A DNA stretch of 64,000 bases from Coprousia sp963931435 (GCA_963931435.1 OZ007012.1:806001-870000), one strand, 5' to 3'; counted from the stretch's first letter, positions 25,894 through 33,577 are shown. Notes: generated from the sequence alone by a model not told the origin. Numbers and translations are program-made.

Positions 25894-26499
25894 ATGGCGC
25901 AACGAAACAGCAGGTACTTTGAGACTGCCGAGCTCATGGACGAGGCGTTTCTCGACCTTCTGGGCGAGAAGGACCTCGAGTTCGTGACGGCCAAGGACGT
26001 CTGCTCCCGCGCCGGGGTGAGCCGATCGACGTTTTACCTGCACTACGAGTCGTTTGCCGAGCTCGTCGAGGAGAGCGTGCGGCTCGTCTTCTCGCGGTTC
26101 CGCGACCATTTCGGCGCGTCCCGCGAGCAGATGACCTTCGAGCGGCTGGCAGCTGCTCCGGCCGAGGATCTCTACATGGTTACCTCCGAGTATCTTGGTC
26201 CCTACCTTGAGTTCGTGCGGAACAACAGAAGGCTTTTCTCCGCATTCGTCAAGAACAGCTCCAGTCTCAGGTTGAGCGAGGCGTACGCTGCCCTGGAGCA
26301 CCACCTGATAGGGCCGATTCTCGACCGCTTCCAGGTTCCCGCGTGCGAGCGGCCCTACCTCATGCGGTTCTACCTCGGGGGTCTCATGGCGGTGCTCGAG
26401 GAGTGGATACGGCGCGACTGCACTGATCCGGTTGAGGAGATCGCAGGGATGATGAGTCGCTACTGCATGCCGGGCAGGATGCCCCGGACTGACTCCTAG
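25894..26499 (+). CDS. TetR-family regulator
   Basis: A 201-residue TetR/AcrR-type regulator. Residues 8-55 hold the DNA-binding domain with VTAKDVCSRAGVSRSTFYLH. The C-terminal domain is helical with FVRNNRRLFSAF, the layout of the DhaS/TetR_C_7-like group. It starts nine bases after the preceding stop codon, probably in the same transcript as the two membrane protein genes. Its stop codon shares a CTAG palindrome with the stop of a minus-strand gene fragment. No palindromic operator was found upstream. Confidence 0.88.
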   Translation: MAQRNSRYFETAELMDEAFLDLLGEKDLEFVTAKDVCSRAGVSRSTFYLHYESFAELVEESVRLVFSRFRDHFGASREQMTFERLAAAPAEDLYMVTSEYLGPYLEFVRNNRRLFSAFVKNSSSLRLSEAYAALEHHLIGPILDRFQVPACERPYLMRFYLGGLMAVLEEWIRRDCTDPVEEIAGMMSRYCMPGRMPRTDS

Positions 26500-26615
26500 G
26501 AGAACGCGATTGCGCCATTCGGCCGCCGGTGCTTCCACGCCGGACGCCCGCGCGCGAGTGCCGTGTCGGTATAGCGCCGCTGCACCTTCTTTGCATCGCG
26601 CGCGAGCGCTCTCCA
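26498..26615 (-). pseudogene. C-terminal fragment of an unrecognised protein
   Basis: The minus-strand frame reads LARDAKKVQRRYTDTALARG and further basic residues to TAG at 26498-26500. It looks like native coding sequence but has no upstream part; the next bases belong to an alcohol dehydrogenase fragment in another frame. Family unknown. Confidence 0.35.
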
Positions 26616-26997
26616 TGCAGTGCGAGAGCGTGTCGAAGGCTCCGCTCATGAATTGAGCGTGCGGCACGGTGAGCGTGAGCGCCGGGTCGGGCGCGGCCCA
26701 CGTGGGCAGCGCGCCCACGAAGGAGCTCTTGACGTGCGTAGCCTCGTTGGTGATAACCGCCCCATTGTTCTGCTCGGCACCCGTGCTGGAAAGCGTTACG
26801 ATGCAGCCCATGGGGATGAACTCCGCCGGGACCTTGTCCTGGACGTGCTCGTAGCCATCGATGTCCTCGGGGAGCTTTGCCTGTGCGGAGACGACCTTGC
26901 AGCAGTCGAAGACCGAGCCGCCGCCCACGGCCAGGATGAAGTCGACGCCTTCCTTGCGAGCAAGCCGAGCGATTGCAGCCACGAAAGGCGCCGGCTC
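26616..26997 (-). pseudogene. Internal fragment of an iron-dependent alcohol dehydrogenase
   Basis: The minus-strand frame contains KEGVDFILAVGGGSVFDCCK, then a GAEQNNGAVITNE segment and PHAQFMSGAFDTLSHCMES. These are the NAD-binding glycine motif and part of the metal-binding region of the iron-containing alcohol dehydrogenase family (butanol dehydrogenase-like). The first 90 and the last 150 or so residues are missing. It abuts other gene fragments on both sides, so this is a remnant. Confidence 0.8.
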
Positions 26998-27105
26998 CTA
27001 CCCGAAGAGCTCCAGCAGCAGCTGGATGCCGTAGCGGGCGCACAGGTAGCCGATCGCAGCGGCGAGGATGACCATGCCGACCGAGCGCACGGTTACATGG
27101 CTTCT
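26998..27105 (-). pseudogene. C-terminal fragment of a membrane protein
   Basis: The frame ends SVGMVILAAAIGYLCARYGI and then LLLELFG before a TAG at 26998. One hydrophobic helix is visible. The rest is cut off by the insertion element that begins near 27106. After the TAG the same frame continues straight into the alcohol dehydrogenase fragment, a fortuitous junction from deletion. Confidence 0.45.
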
Positions 27106-27124
27106 ACCTGCACTGATAATTTGC

Positions 27125-27370
27125 GGTGTGGTCCTTCCGCCATCCGGCGGATACCATGTCGGTACGCGGCGCGGTGACCCATCTACCTGCTGGCGCCCCT
27201 CGCGGGCCGCCCTCAAACCGACCTGTCCCGCGCCGCGCACCGGGCCCTCGGGCGGCCGCATGACCTGATAGGAGCCTGAGCGCTGCCGCGGACCCGAACA
27301 CACCCGCATTGTAGCGCTCCCGCCAGTGCATTGTCTGCCCCGCCCGCAGGGCGCGCACGATCCGCGACGG
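27125..27370 (+). ncRNA. Candidate bridge RNA region of the IS110 element
   Basis: The 5' non-coding part holds at least two clear stems. One is TCCGCC/GGCGGA with a flanking TGGT/ACCA (27129-27156). The other is GGCCGCCC/GGGCGGCC (27206-27257), which closes a long internal loop. IS110-group elements transcribe a target-and-donor-recognising bridge RNA from this place. Loop-to-target pairing was not checked, so the assignment is by analogy. Confidence 0.5.
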
Positions 27371-27383
27371 GAGGGAGACGAGC

Positions 27384-28631
27384 ATGAGGGTCAATCACGG
27401 CGACGTGCCCGAGGGGGCGGTCTTCGCGGGGGTGGACACGCACGCGGACGCGCACTGGCTGTGCGTGCTCGACGCGGTGGGGAGGCCCCTGCTGTCGGAG
27501 GCGTTCCCGGCGACGCCGGAGGGCTACGACGCGCTGGCCGCGGCGGTCGCCGGCGCCGGCGAGCCCATCGCGATCGGCGTCGAGGGCACCGCGACCTACG
27601 GGGCGGGGCTGGCGCGCAGGCTCTCCGAGCTCGGGCTGCCGGTCTGGGAGGTCCTGCAGCCGGAGAAGAGGAGGAGGCCGCGGGGCTCGAGGAAGAGCGA
27701 CCCCGTCGACGCCGAGCGCGCGGCGCGCAAGGCGCTCTCGGGCGAGGGCCTCTCGGTCCCCAAGTCGCGCGACGGCTGGGTCGAGTCCGTGCGCGCGCTG
27801 CTGGCGGCGCGCGACCGGCTGGTGGCGTCGGCGACCGCCGCCGCCAACGCCGCCATCGCCATCGCCAGGTCCGCCCCCGAGGAGGTCGCCGGCCCCCTGA
27901 GGGGCATGCGCGCCGACCGCGCGATGCCCGCCGCGCTCGGGATGGGCGACCCGGGCGACCCGGTCGCGGCGTCGGCGCTGCGGGCCGTGCGGGCCCTCGC
28001 GGAGAGCTGGCGGGCGTCGCGCGCAGCCGCCGCGCGGCTCCTCGCGGAGATAGAGGGCCTCGTCCGCGGGGGCTGCCCCGCGCTGCTCTCCATGCACGGC
28101 TGCGGGCCCGTGAGCGCCGCCCGGCTCGCCGTCGCGGCCGGCGACAACCCGGAGAGGATGGCCTCCGAGGCCGCCTTCGCCGCCCTCTGCGGGGCCTCCC
28201 CCGTCGAGGCCTCGAGCGGCAGGACCGCGCGGCACCGCCTCAACCGGGGAGGCGACCGCAGGGCCAACAGCGCCCTCCACCAGATCGCCCGCCACAGGCT
28301 CGACCACGACCCGAGGACCGCGGCCTACGCGGCGAGGCGCAGGTCGGAGGGGCTTTCCGACAGGGAGATAATGCGATGCCTCAAGCGCTACATAGCCCGC
28401 GAGGCGTACCGGGCGCTCACGGGCCCGCGGAGCTCCGGCCCGCGCTTCGACGCGGGCGGGCTCAGGTCGGCGAGGAGGGCCGCGGGGATCAGCCAGGAGG
28501 CGGCCGGCGAGGCGCTCGGGGTCTCAAAGGGGCTCATCTCGCTCATCGAGCTCGGGAGGGGCGGGAGCCCGTCGATGCGCGAGCGGTACCGCTCCTGGGT
28601 CGAGGACGGGTTCCCGATTCCGGCTGATTAG
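27384..28631 (+). CDS. IS110-family transposase with a C-terminal XRE-like domain
   Basis: A 415-residue recombinase. The N-terminal RuvC-like domain shows the DEDD residues D18 (AGVDTH), E67 (IGVEGT), D106 and D109 (KSDPVDAE). The second domain, with HGCGPVSAARLA and GASPVEASSGRT, supplies the conserved serine. IS110 proteins usually end near here. This one continues with about 55 residues that read as a helix-turn-helix (GISQEAAGEALGVSKGLISL). The start follows GGGAGGGAGACGAGC. The gene appears intact, and mobility is likely. Confidence 0.9.
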   Translation: MRVNHGDVPEGAVFAGVDTHADAHWLCVLDAVGRPLLSEAFPATPEGYDALAAAVAGAGEPIAIGVEGTATYGAGLARRLSELGLPVWEVLQPEKRRRPRGSRKSDPVDAERAARKALSGEGLSVPKSRDGWVESVRALLAARDRLVASATAAANAAIAIARSAPEEVAGPLRGMRADRAMPAALGMGDPGDPVAASALRAVRALAESWRASRAAAARLLAEIEGLVRGGCPALLSMHGCGPVSAARLAVAAGDNPERMASEAAFAALCGASPVEASSGRTARHRLNRGGDRRANSALHQIARHRLDHDPRTAAYAARRRSEGLSDREIMRCLKRYIAREAYRALTGPRSSGPRFDAGGLRSARRAAGISQEAAGEALGVSKGLISLIELGRGGSPSMRERYRSWVEDGFPIPAD

Positions 28632-28667
28632 CGGTTGACAAACAATAGGAGCGTCGCTTTTGTCTAC

Positions 28668-28699
28668 CCGGTACAAAGGGACAGGGGGCTTTGTGCCGG
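28668..28699 (+). repeat. GGGACAGGG-loop hairpin repeat, copy 8
   Basis: The arms CCGGTACAAAG and CTTTGTGCCGG pair over 11 positions with one wobble, around GGACAGGGGG. It is the longest stem in the family and lies just right of the IS110 element. Confidence 0.7.
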
Positions 28700-28800
28700 T
28701 TCAGCCTACGGCGAGGCCATCGCGGCGTGTATCATGTCGCTGACACGTTGATTGGACGGGCGCATTGCCCGGGAATAGGCCGCACGAGGAGGCTGCTGTT

Positions 28801-29301
28801 ATGGCGCGCACGCTTTACATCGACGCCGACGCCTGCCCGGTCACGCGCGAGGCGCTCGCCTGTGCACGCCGTGCCCGCACGCCCGTTGTCATCGTTGGCA
28901 ACACCACGCAGAACCTCGCGCGGCACATCCGCCCAACCGACCCGCGCGATGCCGGGCATGCCCGGGGACGCGATGCGGCGCACGGCGGCTTCTGGGTCGA
29001 CGTGCTCGACGTCTCCGTCGGGGCGGACAGCGCGGACTTCGCCATCGTCGAGCGCCTGCAGCCGGGCGACGTGGTGGTCACGCAGGACATCGGCCTGGCG
29101 AGCATGGTGCTGGGGCGCGGGGCGGCCGCCATCGGCGTGCGCGGCAGGGTGTATACGAAAGCGACGATCGACATGGACCTCTTCATCCGCCACGAGGAGA
29201 AGAAGGTGCGCCGTGCCGGTGGGCGCACGCGCGGTCCAGCTGCCTTCACGAGCGAGGACCGCGCGCGGTTCTCACGCAACCTGGATGAGCTGCTGCGCTG
29301 A
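28801..29301 (+). CDS. DUF188 family protein (YaiI/YqxD-like)
   Basis: A 166-residue protein of the YaiI/YqxD family. Signatures are the N-terminal IDADACPVTREAL, the central VDVLDVSVGADSADFAI with conserved aspartates, and VVTQDIGLASMVL. The fold is related to PIN/NYN-type nucleases, so a nuclease role is possible but unproven. The ribosome-binding site GAGGAGG precedes ATG 28801. It stands alone between the IS element and the TetR gene. Confidence 0.9.
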   Translation: MARTLYIDADACPVTREALACARRARTPVVIVGNTTQNLARHIRPTDPRDAGHARGRDAAHGGFWVDVLDVSVGADSADFAIVERLQPGDVVVTQDIGLASMVLGRGAAAIGVRGRVYTKATIDMDLFIRHEEKKVRRAGGRTRGPAAFTSEDRARFSRNLDELLR

Positions 29302-29387
29302 TTCGCGCGAGAGCGTCGGCATCACAGAGAAAAACGCGCGGCATCAGCAATGTGCTGAAAGGAAAAGAGCTGATAAAAGGGGGTAAT

Positions 29388-29450
29388 ATGCATTTTTTGC
29401 AAATTGCTCCCTCAGCGAGGACGGTGGGCTTACCTGCTCCCTATATATAA
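29388..29450 (+). other. Possible 20-residue reading frame
   Basis: ATG 29388 follows AAAAGGGGGTAAT and reads MHFLQIAPSARTVGLPAPYI to a stop that overlaps the TetR operator. It may be a true small peptide or the start of a lost gene. No support beyond the ribosome-binding site. Confidence 0.2.
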
Positions 29451-29466
29451 TTGACTATTGTTCAAT
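29450..29466. promoter_or_regulatory. Operator upstream of the TetR gene
   Basis: ATTGACTATTGTTCAAT has arms ATTGA/TCAAT. It overlaps the end of a TATAAT element (29446-29451) and lies 37 bases ahead of the TetR start. Nearly the same sequence occurs ahead of the methyltransferase gene. Confidence 0.65.
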
Positions 29467-29502
29467 ACAGGGGTATGCTTCGCGGTGAAGGAGGTGACGC
29501 CT

Positions 29503-30093
29503 ATGCCGAGAACCGTGAAAGACCCCGAGGAGCGCCGGCGCGAGCTTTTGTCGTGCGCCATGCGGCTTTTTGCCGAGGAGGGCTACGACAACGTGTCCGT
29601 CCGTGCGGTGGCGCGTGCGGCGCATGTGGCTCCGGGGCTGGCGTACCACTACTTCGACTCCAAGGAGCGGATGTTCGCCGAGGCTATCGAGGACTACGCG
29701 CGCCGCTGCGCTGAAGGCGTCTGCGCGGTGCTGGACGAGAAAGACGCGCGGTTGGACGACAAGCTCGAGTGTGCCCTCGAGGTCGGCGCGCGTCATGGCG
29801 GCTACCCGTACGCGGAGTTCTTCCATGCGCAAGGGCATGGCGCGCTGCACGACCGGCTTTCGCTTGCCATGTGCGAGGCGGTGCGTCCGCACCTGCGGCG
29901 CGCGTTGGAGGCCGACGCGGCTGAGCGGGGGGTCGCGGCTGCGGACGCCGACGAACTTGCCTCCATCATGGTCTATGGCTGCATCGGGCTCGCTTCGGGT
30001 CCGGATATGCCGGACGAGCGCGCCCTCGCGGCGGCACGGCGCTACCTTCGCGCGCTTCTCGCCGAGTTCCGGTTGGAGGAGGCGCGGGGTTAG
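29503..30093 (+). CDS. TetR-family regulator of the adjacent methyltransferase
   Basis: A 196-residue TetR-type protein. The DNA-binding domain is at residues 10-57 (NVSVRAVARAAHVAPGLAYH followed by YFDSKERMF). The C-terminal domain is of the all-helical ligand type. The start at 29503 has GAAGGAGGTGACG upstream. A palindromic site lies in its promoter and a matching one before the next gene. It probably represses both. The inducer is unknown. Confidence 0.88.
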   Translation: MPRTVKDPEERRRELLSCAMRLFAEEGYDNVSVRAVARAAHVAPGLAYHYFDSKERMFAEAIEDYARRCAEGVCAVLDEKDARLDDKLECALEVGARHGGYPYAEFFHAQGHGALHDRLSLAMCEAVRPHLRRALEADAAERGVAAADADELASIMVYGCIGLASGPDMPDERALAAARRYLRALLAEFRLEEARG

Positions 30094-30137
30094 GGATTCC
30101 GCCCCAGCCCAGGTTGGGGCTCTTTTCGGCCGAAAGT

Positions 30138-30154
30138 ATTGAACATTGTTTAAC
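30138..30154. promoter_or_regulatory. Second TetR operator, upstream of the methyltransferase
   Basis: ATTGAACATTGTTTAAC differs from the site at 29450-29466 at only four of 17 positions. It lies 14 bases ahead of the methyltransferase start codon, overlapping the region where transcription or translation would begin. Confidence 0.65.
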
Positions 30155-30168
30155 AGAAAGGAAGCAGC

Positions 30169-30804
30169 ATGGATGGGAAGAATGCCGAACTGCTCAAAGA
30201 CCGCTCCCGCAAAGCGTTTGACGCGCAGGCGGCAACGTACGACGAAGGCATGGAAGGGGAGCACGCGCGGCGGCTCTACCCGCACGTTGCGCGCGAGGTG
30301 ACCGCGGCCGTTGCGGGCGTTGCCGCCCCGCGCCTGCTCGACCTCGGCTGCGGCACGGGCGCGCTGGCTGCACGGGTGCTCGGGGAGGTGTCCGACGCGT
30401 GCCTGACCTGTGTCGACCTGTCTCCGCGGATGGTCGCGACCGCCCAAGACCGTCTGGGCGCCCGCGCCGAGGTGGTTCTTGCCGATGTTGAGCGCCTGCC
30501 CTTTGGCGACTCGAGCTTCGATGCGGCCTGGTGCAACGACTCGTTCCACCACTATCCCGATCCCGAGCGCGCGGTGTTCCAGGCGTGGCGCGTGCTCGTT
30601 CCGGGCGGCGCGCTCGTTGTCGGCGACGCGTGGCAGCCGGCTCCGGCCCGCGCCGTCATGAACGCGTGGATGCCGCATTCTCATGAGGGAGACGTGCGCA
30701 TCTACTCGGAGGCAGAGTTCCGCCAGATTCTGGGCGCGTGGTTCTCAACCGTCACATGGCGCCGCATCGGCACGACCGCCTGCATCGCCGTGGCACACAA
30801 GTAG
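30169..30804 (+). CDS. Class I SAM-dependent methyltransferase
   Basis: A 211-residue methyltransferase. Motif I is LLDLGCGTGALAARVL, motif II is CVDLSP, and the later motifs are FDAAWCNDSFHHY and ARVLVPGG-like (WRVLVPGGALVVGD). This is the UbiE/Methyltransf_11 type acting on small molecules. The substrate is unknown. The ribosome-binding site is AAAGGAAG. Together with the TetR gene it forms a self-contained regulated unit, reminiscent of detoxification modules. A hairpin repeat follows four bases after the stop. Confidence 0.9.
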   Translation: MDGKNAELLKDRSRKAFDAQAATYDEGMEGEHARRLYPHVAREVTAAVAGVAAPRLLDLGCGTGALAARVLGEVSDACLTCVDLSPRMVATAQDRLGARAEVVLADVERLPFGDSSFDAAWCNDSFHHYPDPERAVFQAWRVLVPGGALVVGDAWQPAPARAVMNAWMPHSHEGDVRIYSEAEFRQILGAWFSTVTWRRIGTTACIAVAHK

Positions 30805-30807
30805 CAG

Positions 30808-30835
30808 CGGTGCAAAGGGACGGGGTTTTGTACCG
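30808..30835 (+). repeat. GGGACGGGG-loop hairpin repeat, copy 9
   Basis: The arms CGGTGCAAA and TTTGTACCG pair with one wobble around GGGACGGGGT. It lies directly behind the methyltransferase stop codon. Confidence 0.75.
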
Positions 30836-30842
30836 ATAGCGG

Positions 30843-30873
30843 CCGGCACAATGGGACAGGGGTCTTGTATCGG
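30843..30873 (+). repeat. GGGACAGGG-loop hairpin repeat, copy 10
   Basis: The arms CCGGCACAA and TTGTATCGG pair at eight of nine positions around TGGGACAGGGGTC. It follows copy 9 within eight bases, making a tandem pair. Confidence 0.65.
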
Positions 30874-31036
30874 GGCTTTGTACCGGCTGCTGGAATCCGC
30901 TTGGGACTCGCGGAGATGGCAAGAGCCTGCTCGCCAGCGAGGGTGGCGGGCGGTACGGCGCCGGCATTTGGCCCCTGCTTCATGTGCGGATGTGCGGGTT
31001 TCTCGGGCGGTGCAGGCCTGACCGTGCCCACCTGCC

Positions 31037-31225
31037 TTTCCCGAGCGGGTTGTCCAAATCGAGAGCGGCAAGCCCGTTTGGGGGAGCGACTGCACCCATT
31101 GCATGGCGTGCATCAACTGCTGCCCCAAAGAGGCGATTGAGTACGGAAAGCACAGCGTCGGCCTGCCGCGCTACACCTTCAAGCGCGCCGTCTCCGCGCC
31201 GGAGGCTAAGGCGACGCGCCGTTAG
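31037..31225 (+). pseudogene. C-terminal fragment of a 4Fe-4S ferredoxin-type protein
   Basis: The frame contains CTHCMACINCCPKEAIEYG, a 4Fe-4S binding motif in which CxxCxxC is followed by CCP. It continues HSVGLPRYTFKR to a stop at 31223. This is the end of an EFR1-like or similar ferredoxin protein. The flavodoxin and first cluster parts are missing; upstream there is only a hairpin repeat and unassignable sequence. Translation cannot start properly. Confidence 0.65.
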
Positions 31226-31310
31226 CGCGGTGGACGCGTCTGTTGCGCGAGCGCTTGATTGCCATCTGGCGTCCTGTTGAGCGGTTGCCGATGAAGACGC
31301 GACACGGACG

Positions 31311-31664
31311 ATGGGTGCCGAGCCGAGGGGTTTCACCGGCGGCTATGAGACCTGCCCCAACGGCTGCCGGTACTGCTATGCCAACAGGGATCATAAGAAG
31401 GCGGCCGAGAACTACCGGCTGCACGATCCCGAGAGCCCGTTGCTCATCGGCCATCTGCGCCCGGAGGACACGGTGACCCAAGGGGTCCAGAAGAGCCTAC
31501 TCGCCAAGGGGGGGCCAGCGGATGCTCGGGCTGTAGCGGGCGGATCATCTGGAGCGCGTTTTTTCGAACCTCAGCACCTGATTCGGGAATCGGCGATCAT
31601 ATACCCGCTGGGTGTCGGCAAAACCCTGGGAAAACCTGGTAGAAAACCGGCTTATACGAGATAA
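31311..31664 (+). pseudogene. C-terminal fragment of a DUF1848-type protein
   Basis: The frame contains GGYETCPNGCRYCYANRDHK and LHDPESPLLIGHLRPEDTV. These match the C-terminal cysteine-rich end of DUF1848 proteins (distantly related to radical-SAM enzymes). The first 250 or so residues are absent. Past about residue 70 the frame loses resemblance, and the stop at 31664 is likely accidental. It follows the ferredoxin fragment and may have been part of the same lost redox locus. Confidence 0.65.
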
Positions 31665-31820
31665 AACGAGCGCCTGCTGTTGAAATTCATCGATGCCCAC
31701 GTAGCGTGTGACGGCGTGGCGGCGCGCCGGAGCGGGCCTCCCCGCTCGACGCGCCCGCGCAGCGCCGTCTCATGGGGGCGCGGCAGCCGCGCCGTCGCCG
31801 CCCGAGACCTCAGACGAGAA

Positions 31821-31851
31821 ACGGCGGGCGCCCGATGGAGGCGCCCGCCGT
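31821..31851 (-). terminator. Terminator of the bile salt hydrolase/MFS operon
   Basis: A 12-bp perfect stem ACGGCGGGCGCC/GGCGCCCGCCGT with a seven-base loop, lying 34 bases after the MFS stop codon on the minus strand. A T-rich stretch (TTTCTCGT) follows. Confidence 0.8.
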
Positions 31852-31885
31852 GCGGAGAGAGGGTTGCAAGGTGGAAGGGGATACC

Positions 31886-33577
31886 CTATCCGCGATGGGA
31901 CGTTGCTTTCGGCTTCGCGGTGGATCCCTGGGCGCCCGGCGCCGCGCCGTCCTTGGAAAGGGTTTTGATCGCCGGGGTGGTGAGCAGGCCCAGCAGCACG
32001 ATGACGGCGCCCACGCCGTAGGCCAGGCGCGTCGAATCGAAGCGGGCCTTGGCCTCGAGGTCCACCAGCGCGGTGCGCTCGGAGTCGCTCATCTTGATGT
32101 TGGCGATCTCATCCTCGAACGCCGTGTTGCTGCCCAGGTTGATGGTGAGCTCGGAAACCTGCTGCGCCACATCGGATGAGATGGAGGAATCGGCGGCCAT
32201 CTCGGTGCGCAGGGTCGAGCTGATGCCGAAGATGAGGACCGCGCCGAGCAGGGCGACACCCATGGCCTGGCCCACGTTGCGCATGGTGCTCTGGATGCCA
32301 CCGGACTGCGACGCGTCGCGGTCGTTCACCGCGAGGGCGACCACGTTGCTCGCATGGGACGAGACGGTGCCCGCGCCCACGCCGGCCATGAACGCGCCGA
32401 GGTAGACGCCCACGCGGCTCGCGCCGTCCAGCGTCACCGAGAAGGCCATGATGCCCAGTGCGACGGCCATGGCGATGTAGCCCAGCTGGATCACGTGGCG
32501 CGGATTGGCCTTGGGGAAGAGCTTGGGGATGCCGAGCGCCAGGGCGAAGGTGGGCACGCCGGTCGCGATGGAGATGGTGCCGACCTCGATGGGCGTCCAG
32601 TCGGCGACGAGCTGCAGGTAGGGCGCCATGAGGATCGACTGCGCCCCCATGAAGAAGAACATGAGCGCGTTGGCCACCAGGCCGGCGAGCACCTGCGGCG
32701 TGGTGATGAAGGAGCGCGGAAGCACCACCAGGCCGTAGCGCTTCTCCTCACGGCCCTCGACCACCACGAGCAGCGCGAGGACCACGATGCCCAGGGCGAC
32801 GAGCGGAAGCGCCGGCGATATGCCGAAGAGGGTGAACGGGGCGGTGCGCAGCGGCTCGATGAGCCCCCAGGTCGAGATGCTCGAGAGGCCGATGAGCACG
32901 AAGAAGAATCCCGATGCGGCGAGCGCCACGCCGATGGCATCGAAGTGCGCCTTCTCCTGAGGCTGTTCGATCTTGGGGATGCCCAGCGAGAGCGCGACCA
33001 CACCGACGAAGTACGCGGCGAGCACGAGGAACGTGACGCGCATGCCCGCCACCTGCATGACGACGCCCAGGATGAGCGGCAACACGGCGGAGAGGCCGGA
33101 TGCGGCGCCGATGCAGCCGAAGGCGACGGTGCGGTTGGAGCCATGGTAGATGAAGGGGATGATGCCGAGCAGGGATGGGATGAGGAAGCTCGCCCCCAGC
33201 CCCACGAGCACGCGGCCGACCCAGATGAAGAACGCCATGTTGGGGGAGAGCGCGAGCGCGACCTCGCCCACGGCCGCGAGCGACGCGCCGATGCGGAAGG
33301 TCTTCCGCCAGCCGATGAGCGTGCCGGCGAGTCCGCCCGCAATCATGAACGAGCCGCCTACCAGGGGGTAGATCATGTTGGCGAGCTGGATGTCGGAGGT
33401 GGTCGCCCCGAGGTCGCTGGTCAGCGCCGTCGCGGCGAGCGAGAGGGCGCCGTTGTCGCCGGTGGCGCCCATCTGGGCGAGGATGAGGATGATGATGGGT
33501 AGAACGAGGAACTTTTCTTTCTGCGTACCGGATGCTGGCTTTGCCGCAGCGCCGGAAGCAGGGGATGTGCGCGTCAT
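31886..33577 (-). CDS. MFS transporter, 14-helix drug/proton antiporter type, linked to bile salt hydrolase
   Basis: A 563-residue membrane carrier of the EmrB/QacA type with about 14 hydrophobic helices. It has the loop 2-3 motif region (GTLIGWRKTFRIGA) and the helix 5 segment IGAASGLSAVLPLILG. A long extracytoplasmic loop lies before the last helix (ending LEAKARFDSTRLAYG). It is 67 bases downstream of the bile salt hydrolase gene on the same strand, so it likely moves bile salts, free bile acids or taurine/glycine products. The ribosome-binding site is AAGGGAG. Substrate assignment comes only from the neighbour. Confidence 0.85.
   Translation of the reverse strand: MTRTSPASGAAAKPASGTQKEKFLVLPIIILILAQMGATGDNGALSLAATALTSDLGATTSDIQLANMIYPLVGGSFMIAGGLAGTLIGWRKTFRIGASLAAVGEVALALSPNMAFFIWVGRVLVGLGASFLIPSLLGIIPFIYHGSNRTVAFGCIGAASGLSAVLPLILGVVMQVAGMRVTFLVLAAYFVGVVALSLGIPKIEQPQEKAHFDAIGVALAASGFFFVLIGLSSISTWGLIEPLRTAPFTLFGISPALPLVALGIVVLALLVVVEGREEKRYGLVVLPRSFITTPQVLAGLVANALMFFFMGAQSILMAPYLQLVADWTPIEVGTISIATGVPTFALALGIPKLFPKANPRHVIQLGYIAMAVALGIMAFSVTLDGASRVGVYLGAFMAGVGAGTVSSHASNVVALAVNDRDASQSGGIQSTMRNVGQAMGVALLGAVLIFGISSTLRTEMAADSSISSDVAQQVSELTINLGSNTAFEDEIANIKMSDSERTALVDLEAKARFDSTRLAYGVGAVIVLLGLLTTPAIKTLSKDGAAPGAQGSTAKPKATSHRG

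Larger units (their letters stand above)
27106..28650 (+). mobile_element. IS110-type insertion element
   Basis: One transposase gene preceded by about 270 bases of structured non-coding DNA and followed by a short tail. This is the layout of IS110-group elements, which lack long terminal inverted repeats. The ends are estimated. The left end lies before GATAAT at 27115-27120; the right end lies shortly after TTGACA at 28635-28640. Joined in a circle these would form a promoter. The element separates a membrane gene fragment on its left from unrelated sequence on its right. Confidence 0.75.
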
